Assembly: GCF_003590095.1 (NCBI RefSeq)
Contig: NC_039488.1
Coordinates: forward strand, 2,046,001 to 2,110,000
Direction of reading: 5' to 3'
From: Trichoplusia ni
Lineage: Eukaryota; Arthropoda; Insecta; Lepidoptera; Noctuidae
Length of the DNA: 64,000 nucleotides
The translations under genes were made by a program, and so were the position numbers. Positions 37,701 through 49,122 of the stretch are shown here, piece by piece. A model generated the notes under the pieces. The model was not told where the DNA came from. It was given only the letters and a program-made list of their open reading frames with translations, and did no database searches. Numbering within the stretch: position 1 is the stretch's first letter; each line of letters opens with the position of its first letter.

Positions 37701-40700
37701 ATCGCGAGGCGGGTTCTCATCGTGTAGCGCCTCTTCTGTCGACAGCAACTCTTTGAGTTCCTCACACAGTTTAGGCAGAAAAGCAGCTAAAGTTGCTTCA
37801 GAATTGATCCTAGCAAAAACGCGTAGCATCACACCGACCATACTTCCTGACACATTCGTTTCAAAAGTCGATTCTGTGGCGAAAGCTTTGAACTTCCTCA
37901 GTGCCTCGCTGAATATCCTCGGCGAGCACTGCATCAGCACCGCCGTCGCTGCAGAGGATATCGAGGTCTCCATCACAGCGTCAGTCTTGCTTCGAACCCA
38001 GTCGGATTCCTTAGTATCCAGTCTTACATGTTCGAGTACACTGGACTCGATAATAACAAACAGTCTATCTAAGAAGACCAGTACGAAGTCTTCCATTTGA
38101 GCAGTAGCTTCACAGGTCATAAGCTCATCTTCAGACAGATCCTCGTAGAATTCGTGAGCGTTACTGCAGTCTATAAATGGCACCATCCAACTGAAGATCA
38201 GGATGAAGTGTAAAGTAACTAGTGTCTTTTTAATGTCATTTGGATCAAGGCCGGGTAATACGGCCAATAGGAAGGGCACAACATGTGTTGGTCCTTCTGT
38301 GTAATCGGCATCGCCTCCTCGCAGCATGGGCCTGGCGACTGCTGCGACAGCCGACATAGCAGCAGTGACTCTATGAGGTTCAGTAAGTGACGTCAAAGAG
38401 GTCCTGAGTCTTTCTAAAAGAGGCGGCACTACTATAGAGGGACGTAACGTCGCTAAGTTTTGTAGCGCGATGGAGATGTCGAGGGCGCCGCTCCGGCTGT
38501 AGACAGCTTGCAGAGTTGGTTCGAGAACGATAATGACGAATTCAGTAATGTCTTCTTCTCTGAGACAATAGTGAGCTGGAGTTTGATTCTCCCAGCCTTC
38601 AGTGAAGCGCTTCTCGCGTTCACGACGTACTCTGAGAAAAATTAAATCGATTTATCAACAAAAAACATGATTTTACGGTTGTTCTTAGGATATTTTTTGC
38701 ACTTTCATGCACATACCTGTTCAGAAACTCTCTTGCTAGTTTCCGTAGGAGGTCCCTCAGCTTGTAAGACCAGCGTCCTGCGTTGGCGCTGTGCAAATAG
38801 CTCTCCACCCCGATGAGGAAACTGCGCAGTTGCTTGAGGACCAGACCATCGGGACAAATACTCCAGACGATCCATGACGCCACGTGTTTCATATCTAGAT
38901 CGAAGAAAACACTACAGGTTTTTTTTACATGAATAAATTGTTTTATAACAAGAATCCACCTCTTGCTTTATATTTATTTACGAGTTGACAGAATTGTATA
39001 ATTACCAAGAGAATGGCATCTGGTGATCTGCATGTCTTTGTAGCTGACCGGTAGGTTCAGAGCGTGTAGGAATCGTACGAACATCTTCGGCACGTACGGT
39101 GCCCAATCGATAGCGCCGGGGCAGCGCTTAGCGAGGCCCGCGAAAAGCATCATGAGATCCTGTAGGAGTGTGTTCAGTTATTGTACAATTTAAAAGAGGA
39201 ATTAAAAAGAAGGATAGTGGAAGGTTAGGTAAGACCTACCGAAACCCCACATTGAGAGTTATAGCAGGTATCCCACAGTGTCATGAGTTCATCGAACCAC
39301 AGTAAGTGGCCATGTTCGGCGTGTTGGGGAGGCAGAGCTACCGGCAGGAACACAGCCATCTGGCAGACCACGTGGGTTTCAGCTGCCCATGGATTGATCT
39401 GGGGCAAGAATTCTGCCAGAATTTCTTTTGTTGCGCTTAATTCAAAGTACCTAAAACCGAAATATATGGATCAAAAACAATGCAATTAATTAAAGACTTC
39501 AGTTATGGAAGAAAATGCACTTACGGTCTTGCGCATTTGACCATCGATATATACGATCCTTCAATCGAGCTGAAATGAAAAACAAATAAGATTAGCATAT
39601 ACTTAATTTGAAGACTTGTAGCAAAACATGCACAGACTGCCACCACATCACAGACACTACGATAAATACAAAAAAAAATATGTTTTAACGAAAAATAACT
39701 TATTAATGTTTAATAAATTATTATCGGGGTCCATAATACCAGGGATAGAATGTGAATACATGGGTATTGGCGATGGTTCCATGAGCCCAACCCGACTCCC
39801 GACAACCACCTATGTGCGAACAAAAAGCGTGTCCCGAAATGTATACTGTTTGGGCATATATTACGTGGGCAGTTCGTTCTCGGCGGCGCCTGCTAGGCCG
39901 AACAACTCTAGGGCGTCACCCAGCCCGTCGCCTGACAGGAATTTGCGAATCAAATCAAGCTTATCACCTCCTTTAGAAGTGCGGTTTGCCCTAAACATAC
40001 ATCATGATTATAGTTGAAATTGTATTGATTCACTAGAGAACAAATTCTGAATGATTAACGGAAACCTCGCAAATGTATTCCTCAAAACGTGGATATACAC
40101 TCAAAAATTGTCCTAGGTGCTTGTATCCCAAAAGTATAATTATAACGAAACAGCTGGAAGTTTTTGGTTAACATTCTTAAATAAAATGGTAGATAATTGT
40201 TAAGAGTTGACAAAGTAAGTCCATTCCATTTATTATTAAATAAATTGATTGCAATAATTTTCGTCACATGCAAACATATCGATTCTATACGGTTATGACA
40301 TCACCATTTACGTTTAGATTTGTAGTTACCTATTACCTACGCATTTTAAAATCATGTTCCGGTAGTTCACAATTAAAATACAAATGTGTTTGCAGTTTAC
40401 GTCATCGTTGCGTCACGTCACACGAGTCGGAAATGAAGACGTAAGAGTTGGCTCTTAATACTGTTGCAGATACACTTATATTATTATATTGATTACATAT
40501 AACATGTCTGTTTGATAATGTTAATAATGTTCTCGAATTAATTTTTGTTTTTAAGTATTTTTGTTTATTACTTACTTGAGATAATGGTACATTCCAATGT
40601 GTGTGGAGCTCTTATCAAATATTTTCCTGCCCATATCGTAGAGCGGGCGCCACGGCAGCGTCAGTTCATCGGGTGAAATCAGTTGTCTTTTCCTGTAGAA

Positions 40701-43700
40701 ATTGATTAAATTATTGAACCAATGTTAACGTGAACGACGACGTGCCAATTATTCGAAGTATTGACTGCCAAGAATATCATTGTTTTAGTTTTTAATAAAA
40801 ATAGGTTGACTAAAGCTTTTTATAGAGCAATTAGTCTAAACAGAAAATTGAACTTTCTTATACATTTGTAAGTAGTTAATTTTGGAAAAACTATTTTTAC
40901 TGTTGTGTCAAAAGAAAACATTACTTTTAACTTCAAGGCATTTTTACCTGTGTTAGATAATTTTATGCCCTTACACAAGGTAACGTAAGTTTCCGATAAC
41001 TGTTGACTTCATTTTTCAATTCTCTATCAACACTTACCTATGCTCGACTTACTTTTAAGTTTCACGGATTTTTTACGCGGTAGTCGGAAAGAAAATTATC
41101 AGGTATCAAAACCCCTTTCTTACGAAGACCCATAAAGCACTTATGCACCATAATAACATACTTACTTAGTGAGCATTAGAAACATAGTAGCAAACTTGTG
41201 CACTTTGCATGGTTCGAGATCAGGAATGAGAACAAGTTCGTAAGCCAGCTTGATCAATGTGATGTGATCTTCTTTTCCGAACTTCAGTCCATAGATGCGA
41301 ATGTATCTGAAAAACAAAACACACGTCAGTATTCGTTTAACCCAATTTAATGGAACGGCAGAGCAGACTTAATAGATATCAATTGAGAGTCGCGTTGAGA
41401 GACATGTAAATGTGATTTGGAATAAGTTGTCATGTTTTCACAACGGGAAATCCAGCGTTATGATACCCAAAGGCGAAAAATAGGCAGTCAATTTTATTAA
41501 CCTGAATTAAAGTTCCGAGGCGATCCAATTATTCAATCAGACGAAATTTTTTTCTACGATTACGTATGGTACGAAAGGGGGTCCATGAAAGCTCTTAAAG
41601 ACAGTACCGCTTTGCGTAGTGTAGTGCGCCGTAAAGCTTTCACAACACAACAGTTAAAATGTAAAAACCCCGAAGACAAAATATCAATATCAAAAAGTTA
41701 AATCCAAGAAGGCTCAAATATTTTTTTAAAATCAAAACCAACTTCAGAGATTTGTACGTTCAAAACTCTTTAGCTCTACAATAATATATTTAGATTACTC
41801 TAGATTCAATTCGGTATATTCTGAAGAAACATCAAACATCGGTACGGTAGTCTTAAAACTACAAACAATAAATAACGAACAAATTCAACAAGTTAAAAAT
41901 AAAAGTACAATCGAGAACGAAACTTTTTTTATTATGGTTTCTGTACAGTCGTAAATGTCATGGGGTTATGCCCACCCAGTCTATTTTTATCCACATAATA
42001 AAAACTGCGACATTTAACGAAAGCTTTTCTCTTAGCCGCCCTCGAGCAAATTAACTTATACAAAGGGTAAGGGTGTCTTGCAAGAGTTTATTTAATTTTA
42101 GAAACAGTTTCGATCTGGTAAAATGGGTTAATTTGGAATAAAAATATCTGGGTTTCTAACTGCCGTTTAGTTGTGTAAATTAGCTTTAGCTTTTGTCCGG
42201 GGCTTTGCTAGCGAGGTTGTTTGCTTCTCAGTAAAAACAAGCTTATGAGCACCTAACTTATGGTGCAAAATTTATGAAGTGGTAGCCTTGCTTTTCTTGT
42301 ATTTGTATGTTTACACTAGTAGGCGTACCATGTAACTTTTCAAAGTTATATGTACTTTATTAATCATTTTGAGACAGTACTGACAAAAGGTGGAGGAACG
42401 AAAACATCGTCAAGAAACCTGGATTCCAAATATTGGATTAAAAAATCGCGATCCTGCAGTAAGCTAGCGTGGTGATTAATACTCAAAGCAGAGGCCTATG
42501 TCTAGCGGCGGGGCGTATTTAGGCTGACGTTTTTTATAAAACTTATTATAGCAATAGTTTGAGCGCTTTAGTCGTTAAAACATAGCAAGGAAACAAACAT
42601 TCGCATTTATAAATTGCTTAGGAATAACACGAAAACACAATAGATAAAACGTAACAATAATTATAGAAGTAACATCACAATCTGTAAGTGTTAAGGCCAG
42701 GTGCAGTTAGCAGGAAGCCCTGGGTGCAAGCCAGCGCATTTGATACTCCGGTAATACTTGCCAAAGGTTAACGCTAAACCGAAACTTGTAACAAATTGAA
42801 TAACGCACATTATGTTCCTACGTTTTGATAAAGAGTAACACAATAATGATAATAGTTATAATTTCAAATCTATAGTTTGTATTTTTCTCCAAAATTCATT
42901 GCATTTAGCAAATAATTTAACGTTTTGGCCCGCAATAATATTAATTGAAATCTGTATTCCCAAATGGGCTACAAGTGATTCTTACATGTTCCGCAAAAGT
43001 CATAAGTATTTGTAAAAATGTGTTTCATGATTATTTCGTATCATAGAATGAGGTCCTTCTTCACCGGTGTGTGTCGAAGATATAGAGTACGAACTATCGG
43101 GATAAATCTCATACGGTTTCCCCGATTCAAAGGAAGGATTATTTATCCCGATAGATTAGGTACCCGTGTAACCATACTTGTATAACAAAATTATACTAAA
43201 ATTGAGGCAACTGGATAATATTTAAATGCTTGCATAAAACAAGAACTTGAGCAACTTAGGCCTAGCAGTGGAACTCGATAATTTAATTGATAAAAAAGTG
43301 CACTAAATTAAAAATGGAAAGCTTATGGAAATCAATAAAACCATGTAGCAGTTTTCTTTAAAATAATGCGATAATTTTGATGTATATCGATCATAAAATG
43401 AAGGTTTAACTTTCCGTGACCTGCTAGCATTATTTATTTACTAACCGCGTTCAGAATGAATTGCAATACCGCGTAAAGTAATTTATTGTTCCGTTTATTA
43501 TGTTTACTGAATAATCCTTTCATTTTTTATTTCGTTTCTTAGGTCGAAAACATTCTTGGTCTTTTTCTTAGAAGACCGTAATAATATGGATGATAAATTA
43601 ATTAATGCTTATGCTAATTTGTAATTTAAGAATGGAAGATTTGACATCTCTTATTTATAACTTTAGGAACAAAGAGGCCAACTATTGTGTATCGAGAATA

Positions 43701-45755
43701 TGGAGCTTTTATAATTATTTTATTTGTTCTATAATAACGGCATCTACAAAGCTGGTTACTAAAATGACTTAATGTAAAATTAGTAATTTAGCAAACATTT
43801 AAACATTGCTGAATATTAATGAGGATATTAAAATTCAACAATGTTAAAAATAAGGTAAACTGCTTGAAACTTTTTAAGCCGACTTTGTAGGTGCAAAGAT
43901 TACAAGAGCTGAAGCGCTCTAAGCAATCTAAGCTACAATTTCTAAGTTGTTATAGCAAATTCAACCTTAACTCGACTACATAATGGTGTAATTCAATAAT
44001 ATTTGTTTCTAAGGATGTAGGTAAAATATACCTGTACTTCTTCTGATGTGAAATTGTGAAAAATATGTAATTAGATATCTGTTACTTGTACACTTGTGAG
44101 GCCTTAGTCTTGCAAAAACACTTTAATTCTATACACAATTTATGAATGTGCCTATAAGTAATTAATTTATGCCAAGCTATGAAGATTGGAAAAATAATTG
44201 TCATATATAAAGTCTGATTTGTTGTAACAAATTAAATTTTTTTCTATTAAATTAAAACATTATAGATAATATGAGTTGTTAAAAAGTTTGGAACATAATT
44301 TTATATTTTTTTTTATAATGTTTAGAGTCTGCTGATAAAGGCAACAAGTTCTCCGATTCCCCAAAGAGAGAAAAAGAAAAGAAAGCTAAACACTGAGGGA
44401 CCGAATTTATTTCTTCGGTCTATAAAAGCAAGTGAGTGAATAAAAATGTGGGAAAATGAAATGTAAGCCTCCATCAAATAGTTTCAACTCAATGCTTATG
44501 CTAATATTCTAATGAAATGTCCTTATTTTCTTATCACTATGGTTCCTTACCCAAATAGGTAAAAAAGGAACCCAATTACTAAGGCTCCAATGTCTGTTTG
44601 TATGTGTTTAGGCTGTGTCTCATAAACAGTAATAGTTTTTATTGAATGTTGATATTTTTTACAGATGATGTGATACTGTTGTTTCAATAACAACAGTAGG
44701 ATATTAAAAATTTGAATAGATTTAAATAAAAAAAAAACTTATTTAATTTATTTTTAAATATGAAGGCACAAAACAATAAGGACATTCACTATTGTTTGTG
44801 TTTTTGATGGGTTAATCCAATGATAAATATACTTTATCTTTTTGTTTTTTTCTAGAGAAATCATATAAGAAACTTTTCATTTGATAGTTTAATAATAATT
44901 ACCTTAAATTAGTTTTACTTATATTTGTATACATTATAACATTTAAAAATACTTAAGTATTAAATTAATATAAATGTTTGGGTCTTGGTTCCACATTTTC
45001 TTATTAAAAGTAGCTAGTATCAAATCAATTTATTAACACTGGTCTTTGAGAAATTAATATTGTGAAACAGTGAAGTAAAATAACATCATCTTCAGTTAAC
45101 TTATTCTGGCTAGTATCAATATTTGTACAGTTTTAAAATGTAATGAATACCATGATAGTTTACAGTAATTTCAAGTAGAGTTTGCTTTGTTGCTCCACTC
45201 AGAATATATTATTCTCATATAAATTCTAGAATACAATAGCAGTTTCTTTAATTCCCGGTTATAATACCAACTCTGCTCACATTCATATTGGGAAGATGAT
45301 TTTTGATAAGTAATATAACTTCCATATGGTTATTGTGATGACTTGGTACCCCTACATCCCACACATAAGATGTATGGTTAAAATTCTTTTAAAAGTTTTG
45401 GAATGAATTAGAAAACATCGTAGGCATAAGCGTTTATATTGGAAGGCATCCAATTTTATGGTATCACCTAAAACTTTGAATAAATTGTGGCCCTTTGTCT
45501 TTGTAATAATAAAAGTTATAATTACTTCATGAGCCGGGAGGACCAGACCCCGCAAGCCGGTTTCATCTCGCGCAGCATCACCGCTCTGCCCAGGTTCAGC
45601 TTCACCTGTTCCAGGAATCGGGTGGACTCTCCATCCAATTCGGCGGCATATGGCAAGATGTGGTTCGTTAATATCTCCTTCTGCGGCTTGAACCCCAGAG
45701 CCTTTATCCGCTCCGGGGTTGTCACCAAAAACTCAAACTCATCGTCTTGAATCAT
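28746..45755 (-). CDS. PSME4: Proteasome activator complex subunit 4 (PA200)
   Basis: A HEAT-repeat solenoid that caps 20S/26S proteasomes without ATP, acting in the nucleus in DNA repair and acetyl-histone turnover. There are 24 coding exons, - strand: 45526-45755, 41166-41306, 40576-40692, 39525-39569, 39240-39450, 39006-39159, 38717-38894, 37207-38631, 36785-36959, 36181-36471, 35670-35932, 35065-35310, 34486-34730, 33948-34075, 33439-33627, 32942-33137, 32387-32586, 32043-32161, 31513-31646, 30910-31079, 30284-30446, 29567-29791, 29196-29341, 28746-29120. All phases join, giving 1921 aa (human 1843). Diagnostic blocks are KPQKEILTNHILPYA, LPWRPLYDM, TEGPTHVVPFLLAVLPGLDP, VFLDRLFVIIESS, FRRTHQDDW. 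The 1425-bp exon covers residues about 359-834. The last residues are S-Y-C-A, where the family has Y-Y-A. Exons near the 3' end are far more GC-rich than the rest. Start ATG at 45755 chosen as the first in frame before the conserved block. Confidence 0.96.
30523..30835. repeat. Intronic 187-bp direct duplication
   Basis: TACAGGCAAGTTTAATCAAA occurs at 30523 and again 187 bp later at 30710, and each is followed by related sequence ending GATCAAATTTGA.AGC.AATTAACCTTA. It lies in the PSME4 intron between the exons ending at 30910 and starting at 30446. Confidence 0.7.
31150..31218 (-). mobile_element. Truncated Helitron-type repeat
   Basis: CCTGAGATTAGCGCGTTCAA through TTTATATATTAGTATAGA matches the 5' part of the copies at 26694-26946 and 50930-51184. 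The CTAG end is absent or displaced. Confidence 0.5.
32643..32825 (-). mobile_element. SINE fragment in a PSME4 intron
   Basis: AGCCTTTTCCCATCTATGTT, GGGGTCGGCTTTAAGTCTAA and CTTCAGCTAAGTACCAATG match the tail half of the SINE at 48746-49105 in the same orientation. The head is lost. Confidence 0.6.
39861..39990 (-). other. Open segment with acceptor in a PSME4 intron: possible alternative terminal exon or TE relic
   Basis: In the intron between the exons 40576-40692 and 39525-39569, a GTATGTTTAG acceptor opens a frame of 43 codons. It is in the right phase to continue the preceding exon (KANRTSKGGDKLDLIRKFLS start) and stops at 39861-39863 after ENELPT. The segment is GC-richer than the intron around it. 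It is not homologous to PA200 as I know it. If spliced it would truncate PSME4 near residue 205. A fossil transposon piece is the main alternative. Confidence 0.3.
41307..45525. other. PSME4 intron 1 (4.2 kb)
   Basis: A long AT-rich first intron without a recognisable nested gene. It contains a perfect 14-bp inverted repeat CTATCGGGATAAAT / ATTTATCCCGATAG (43094-43107 and 43141-43154) with a 33-nt spacer. No transposon with intact ends was recognised. Confidence 0.5.
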
Positions 45756-45835
45756 ATTGAATGTTATTAAACGTTATTTATTATTACAAAAAAATATAGC
45801 GATTCCTACGATATATCCCTTAGCCCGGCGGCCAC
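45756..45835. promoter_or_regulatory. Shared head-to-head start region of PSME4 and a small + strand gene
   Basis: Only 80 bp separate the PSME4 start codon (45755, - strand) from the ATG of the + strand frame at 45836. There is no TATA box. Both 5' UTRs must be tiny, must overlap, or at least one transcript must start inside the other gene. A compact bidirectional promoter is the simplest reading. Confidence 0.5.
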
Positions 45836-46066
45836 ATGAGCACGGCTATAAGTTTATTCGACGCACGATCCCGAATCACTAATAAAATACAGTCATTAAC
45901 AAATCAAATTAACATTGAATTTACACAAGTCATCAAGATAGCACTGAAAGAAAATCTGAATCGAATCGCCAAGTCAGTCAGAGAAATACGTTCCTTTTCA
46001 CAAAAATTTGACATGCGTCATTTTAATGACGACTCGGCCGGCGGCGGACTCGGGTTGTTAGAGTAG
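45836..46066 (+). CDS. Small uncharacterised protein (76 aa), divergent from PSME4
   Basis: A single-exon frame begins ATGAGCACGGC and ends ...GGLGLLE stop, followed 60 bp later by AATAAA (46126-46131). Residues 5-60 look like one long amphipathic helix with heptad-like hydrophobics (ISLFDARSRITNKI, FTQVIKIALKENLNRIAKSV), ending in an acidic/glycine tail (DDSAGGGLG). This resembles small subunits of coiled-coil complexes, but I do not recognise the family. No signal peptide or membrane span. Tight head-to-head placement with a housekeeping gene and its own polyadenylation signal support a real gene. Confidence 0.6.
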   Translation: MSTAISLFDARSRITNKIQSLTNQINIEFTQVIKIALKENLNRIAKSVREIRSFSQKFDMRHFNDDSAGGGLGLLE

Positions 46067-46125
46067 TACATTTCATTCCACGCATCCTATTTCTGTCTCT
46101 TTTATTTAGTACCATGGGTCTTTCG

Positions 46126-46131
46126 AATAAA
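46126..46131 (+). terminator. Polyadenylation signal of the 76-aa gene
   Basis: AATAAA 60 bp after the stop codon, consistent with a very short 3' UTR. Confidence 0.5.
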
Positions 46132-46139
46132 TTTAACGA

Positions 46140-46890
46140 GTTAAAAATATTGGTGAAAGTGATAAATCACTTAAATTAACTTGTTCGAAATTTGTTTTGC
46201 AAAGTACTGATTGATTAATAACTCAGGCACAAGGAAAGTGTAGCCATCCCGATCCCTTTCTGATTCTCTCTCATTTAACTTGATTCTAGCTTTTATTTCC
46301 TGAGTTGGGACCTAAATGGATCGAGTTAAGAACTAGAGAATCAAGCACATTGAAACTAGTGGTAGGAAGCTTTTCATAGTGTGTCCGCCACGCCCCTATT
46401 TCCCGATTGTATAGAACATACACTACTACAAGTACTATTACAGGCACACAGGGTAGTTGAGGAATTTTCCACTCCGTGTCGAGTCGGGAAATTTATCGCC
46501 ATTTTGATTTTCTGGTGCAGCAGCTGAATCGATCGTATGACCTACCTACGCACTAGTGACCTAGGTATCGTTTTACGAACAGTTTTCGTAAAGTACTTTC
46601 ATGTTTTAGGCTTTTAATTTGTTTTTTAAAAAAGAAGCTCTAATTACTTGAGATAAACTGAAAATGGGACGTCCATTCCTTGTTTGGTTTTGTAGTCGCG
46701 ATCTTATATAAGCGTTGAACCGGGAATCGAACCCACAAACATTTTGTCAGCAAAGCGTAAAAACGAATTTGGTAAGCTTTGGACACAGAATAGGCAGTTC
46801 ACTAATTTAGTTACAAGATTCGGTTATGTCATGGGGGTGAATCCGGTGAATGAATAATAAACAATTCAGACGAATGGTGCGGTAAATAAA
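46140..46890. other. Intergenic stretch
   Basis: No gene seen. GGGAATCGAACCCAC at about 46722-46736 is the reverse complement of a tRNA-type B box and probably marks a decayed SINE in - orientation. Confidence 0.35.
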
Positions 46891-46898
46891 TAAACTCC

Positions 46899-46904
46899 TT
46901 TATT
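46899..46904 (-). terminator. Polyadenylation signal of the 134-codon exon gene
   Basis: TTTATT on the + strand, 278 bp downstream of that gene's stop. Confidence 0.4.
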
Positions 46905-47181
46905 TTAATATATAAGTCTGTAACTAGCAACTCCTGTGTTAAAGAAACTATATATGTACAAAGAAAACAGATTATATTTATTTTCGGCTAAGCCATGAAC
47001 AATATGAAGGTACAAGATAACAGTATTAGGGCGTATGCACGCAGCGTGTTATACATGGCCCCTTAGGTACGGTAGCATAAAGCAACAAGGCTTATAAATA
47101 TTATTTTATCGATTATTACAAGCATTCGATTATCTTATGAGCAATACTAGTCTTGTTTATACTGAATTTATCAAATGTATC

Positions 47182-47586
47182 TCATTGAAGATGTTCCGTC
47201 CAATCATCACACTCCGGTAGTAACATCTTGCTGGTATCGCCTTCTATTGTCGTTTCTATAATCCCCTTTGGTCGCGACTTCTTGGACTGTCTTATCTCGG
47301 GTCCTTCACTAGTTATTTGATTCGATTGCTTACAGTGTTTCTCACTTTCCTCATTTTCTGCTTTTTCAATAAATTGCTTTTTTACTTTTATTATGTCTTT
47401 ATTGAGTTCCCACCTCGGTCCGACTTTTTTCGTATCTTTGATTGATATTTTTTTAATGTTCATATTTGTTTGCTTTTTATTGTCGGTTGTCCAATTGGAG
47501 AGTACTATATCTCTGTAGATGTTTCCTCGGTTGCGCTGGTAGGCCTTCGAACGCGCCGCTCGATCGTTCAATTTCATTAGTTTCAC
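47182..47586 (-). CDS. Terminal exon of an unrecognised basic protein gene
   Basis: The frame is preceded on the - strand by a good acceptor (CTTTTTTAATCGCAG) and runs 134 codons to a stop at 47182. An AATAAA lies on the - strand at 46899-46904. The first ATG in the exon is codon 4 (47577), so this may be either the whole coding region after a 5' UTR exon or the end of a longer protein. The product is rich in K, R, N and E (MKLNDRAARSKAYQRNRGNI start; ...PECDDWTEHLQ end), with no known domain that I can name. Candidate upstream donors occur near 47990 (AATCG|GTAAGT) and 48040, but no coding exon is evident before SKIV2L. Confidence 0.5.
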   Translation of the reverse strand: MKLMKLNDRAARSKAYQRNRGNIYRDIVLSNWTTDNKKQTNMNIKKISIKDTKKVGPRWELNKDIIKVKKQFIEKAENEESEKHCKQSNQITSEGPEIRQSKKSRPKGIIETTIEGDTSKMLLPECDDWTEHLQ

Positions 47587-47599
47587 CTGCGATTAAAAA

Positions 47600-48740
47600 A
47601 GAAATTTAACAATTAAAATTATTACATATGTACATATACAGAGAGTAAAAACATGTTTGTAGGCATAATGACAAATAAAAGGTTAACGTTACTATATTAT
47701 AAACTAGGGACCACTTTATAGTTACAGTGCGATCGTTATCTCTGTGATAATTTGTTTCCTTGACTTTAACACGTTTGCTTACAGAAATGTTGGAAAAGCC
47801 TGATTAAAGCACTTAGCAAAAGTGCCTAATAACAATTTGAACCTTCTTATACTACTTAATATTTTCGTATTTCATAAATTTAGAGATCAAGACCGACTTT
47901 AGTATTAGCAGGGGCTTATGTCCTGAAAATTTAAGCATTTATCTAGGACACATTTATTCTTTCGAGTATTGATTGATTGATTGTTACTTACCGATTACAA
48001 TTGTATGAATGAAGCAGTTTCGTGCAATAATAAACTTACATTGATATTCACAGATATTATGTAATACTTTAGCAGTATATTGCTAAGCTAGGCAAAATAA
48101 ACAAAACACAATTCATTACTTAAAGGCCGCCGCCCATTTGACGGAGCGAAACGCAGCAGGTTTCTTTAAATATTCGAAAACAGACTTTACCATCATCATC
48201 ACAAAGCGCATTATTGTTAAAAAAATCGAGATCGCGCGAGCGTGAATTATTGATAATTCTTAATATTATGTAACACCTTTTCAACACATGGAGAGCAATT
48301 ATTTAAATATTGAATATTTTAGTCTGTTTTGTAGAAATCCGCTGCGCTACGCCCTCGCAACAAAATAAAAAATCTGATTTCTCTTTGAAGCTTTCAATTT
48401 CCTGGATTCCACAATCTACCTGCGCATTGCTAACGCTACGCAATTAAAAAACATATAAGCAAAAACGGTCTAACATCTACATACTAAAAACATAAAATAA
48501 AACAAATAATTTAATAAAACCATTTATTCTTAAAGAGGAGATAAATATAAAACTTAAGGGAAAGGAATAAGGTTCAAATTAGATTCTGCTTAGACATTAT
48601 TTGTATAAGAATGCAAGAAACAAGACGTTGCTTGCTTTATAATCTATATGAAGATTCAACATTAACCCGCGTTGTATTATGACATACCAAGAGATAGCAG
48701 CATGCCATACTATAGGATAGATCTATGGCTGTTACTAGAA
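47600..48740. other. Intron or upstream region of the 47.2-kb gene
   Basis: No coding exon recognised. Donor-like GTAAGT sites on the - strand near 47990 and 48035 could end 5' UTR exons. Confidence 0.3.
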
Positions 48741-48745
48741 TAATA

Positions 48746-49105
48746 TCATCATCATCATTGGCCTAGCCTTTTCCCAACTATGTTGGGGTCGGCTACCAGT
48801 CTAACTGGTTTCAGCTAAGTGCCAGTGTTTTATAAGGAGCGACTGCCTATCTGACCTCCTCAACCCAGTTACCTGGGCGACACGATACCCCTTGGTTAGA
48901 CTGGTTGTCAGACTTTTCAAGCTTCTGACTACCTGTAACCACTGTCAAAGATGTAAGAATAACAGACGGGACCCACAATTTAACGTGCCTTCCGAAACAC
49001 GGAGGAACTCCTTATGACAAAGATGGTCACCCATCTATGGACCAACCGCGTCAAGCATAACCTGTGATCATTTCACTTCTGCGGTTATAGCTTAGCCACG
49101 AGCTC
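48746..49105 (-). mobile_element. tRNA-derived SINE with perfect 17-bp target duplication
   Basis: The 360-bp insert is bounded by CTGTTACTAGAATAATA at 48729-48745 and 49106-49122, a perfect duplication. Reading on the - strand it starts GAGCTCGTGGCTAAGCTATA (A-box-like) and ends in a (TGA)n tail. Intact duplication means a recent LINE-mediated insertion. Partial relatives lie at 25288-25508 and 32643-32825. Confidence 0.85.
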
Positions 49106-49122
49106 CTGTTACTAGAATAATA

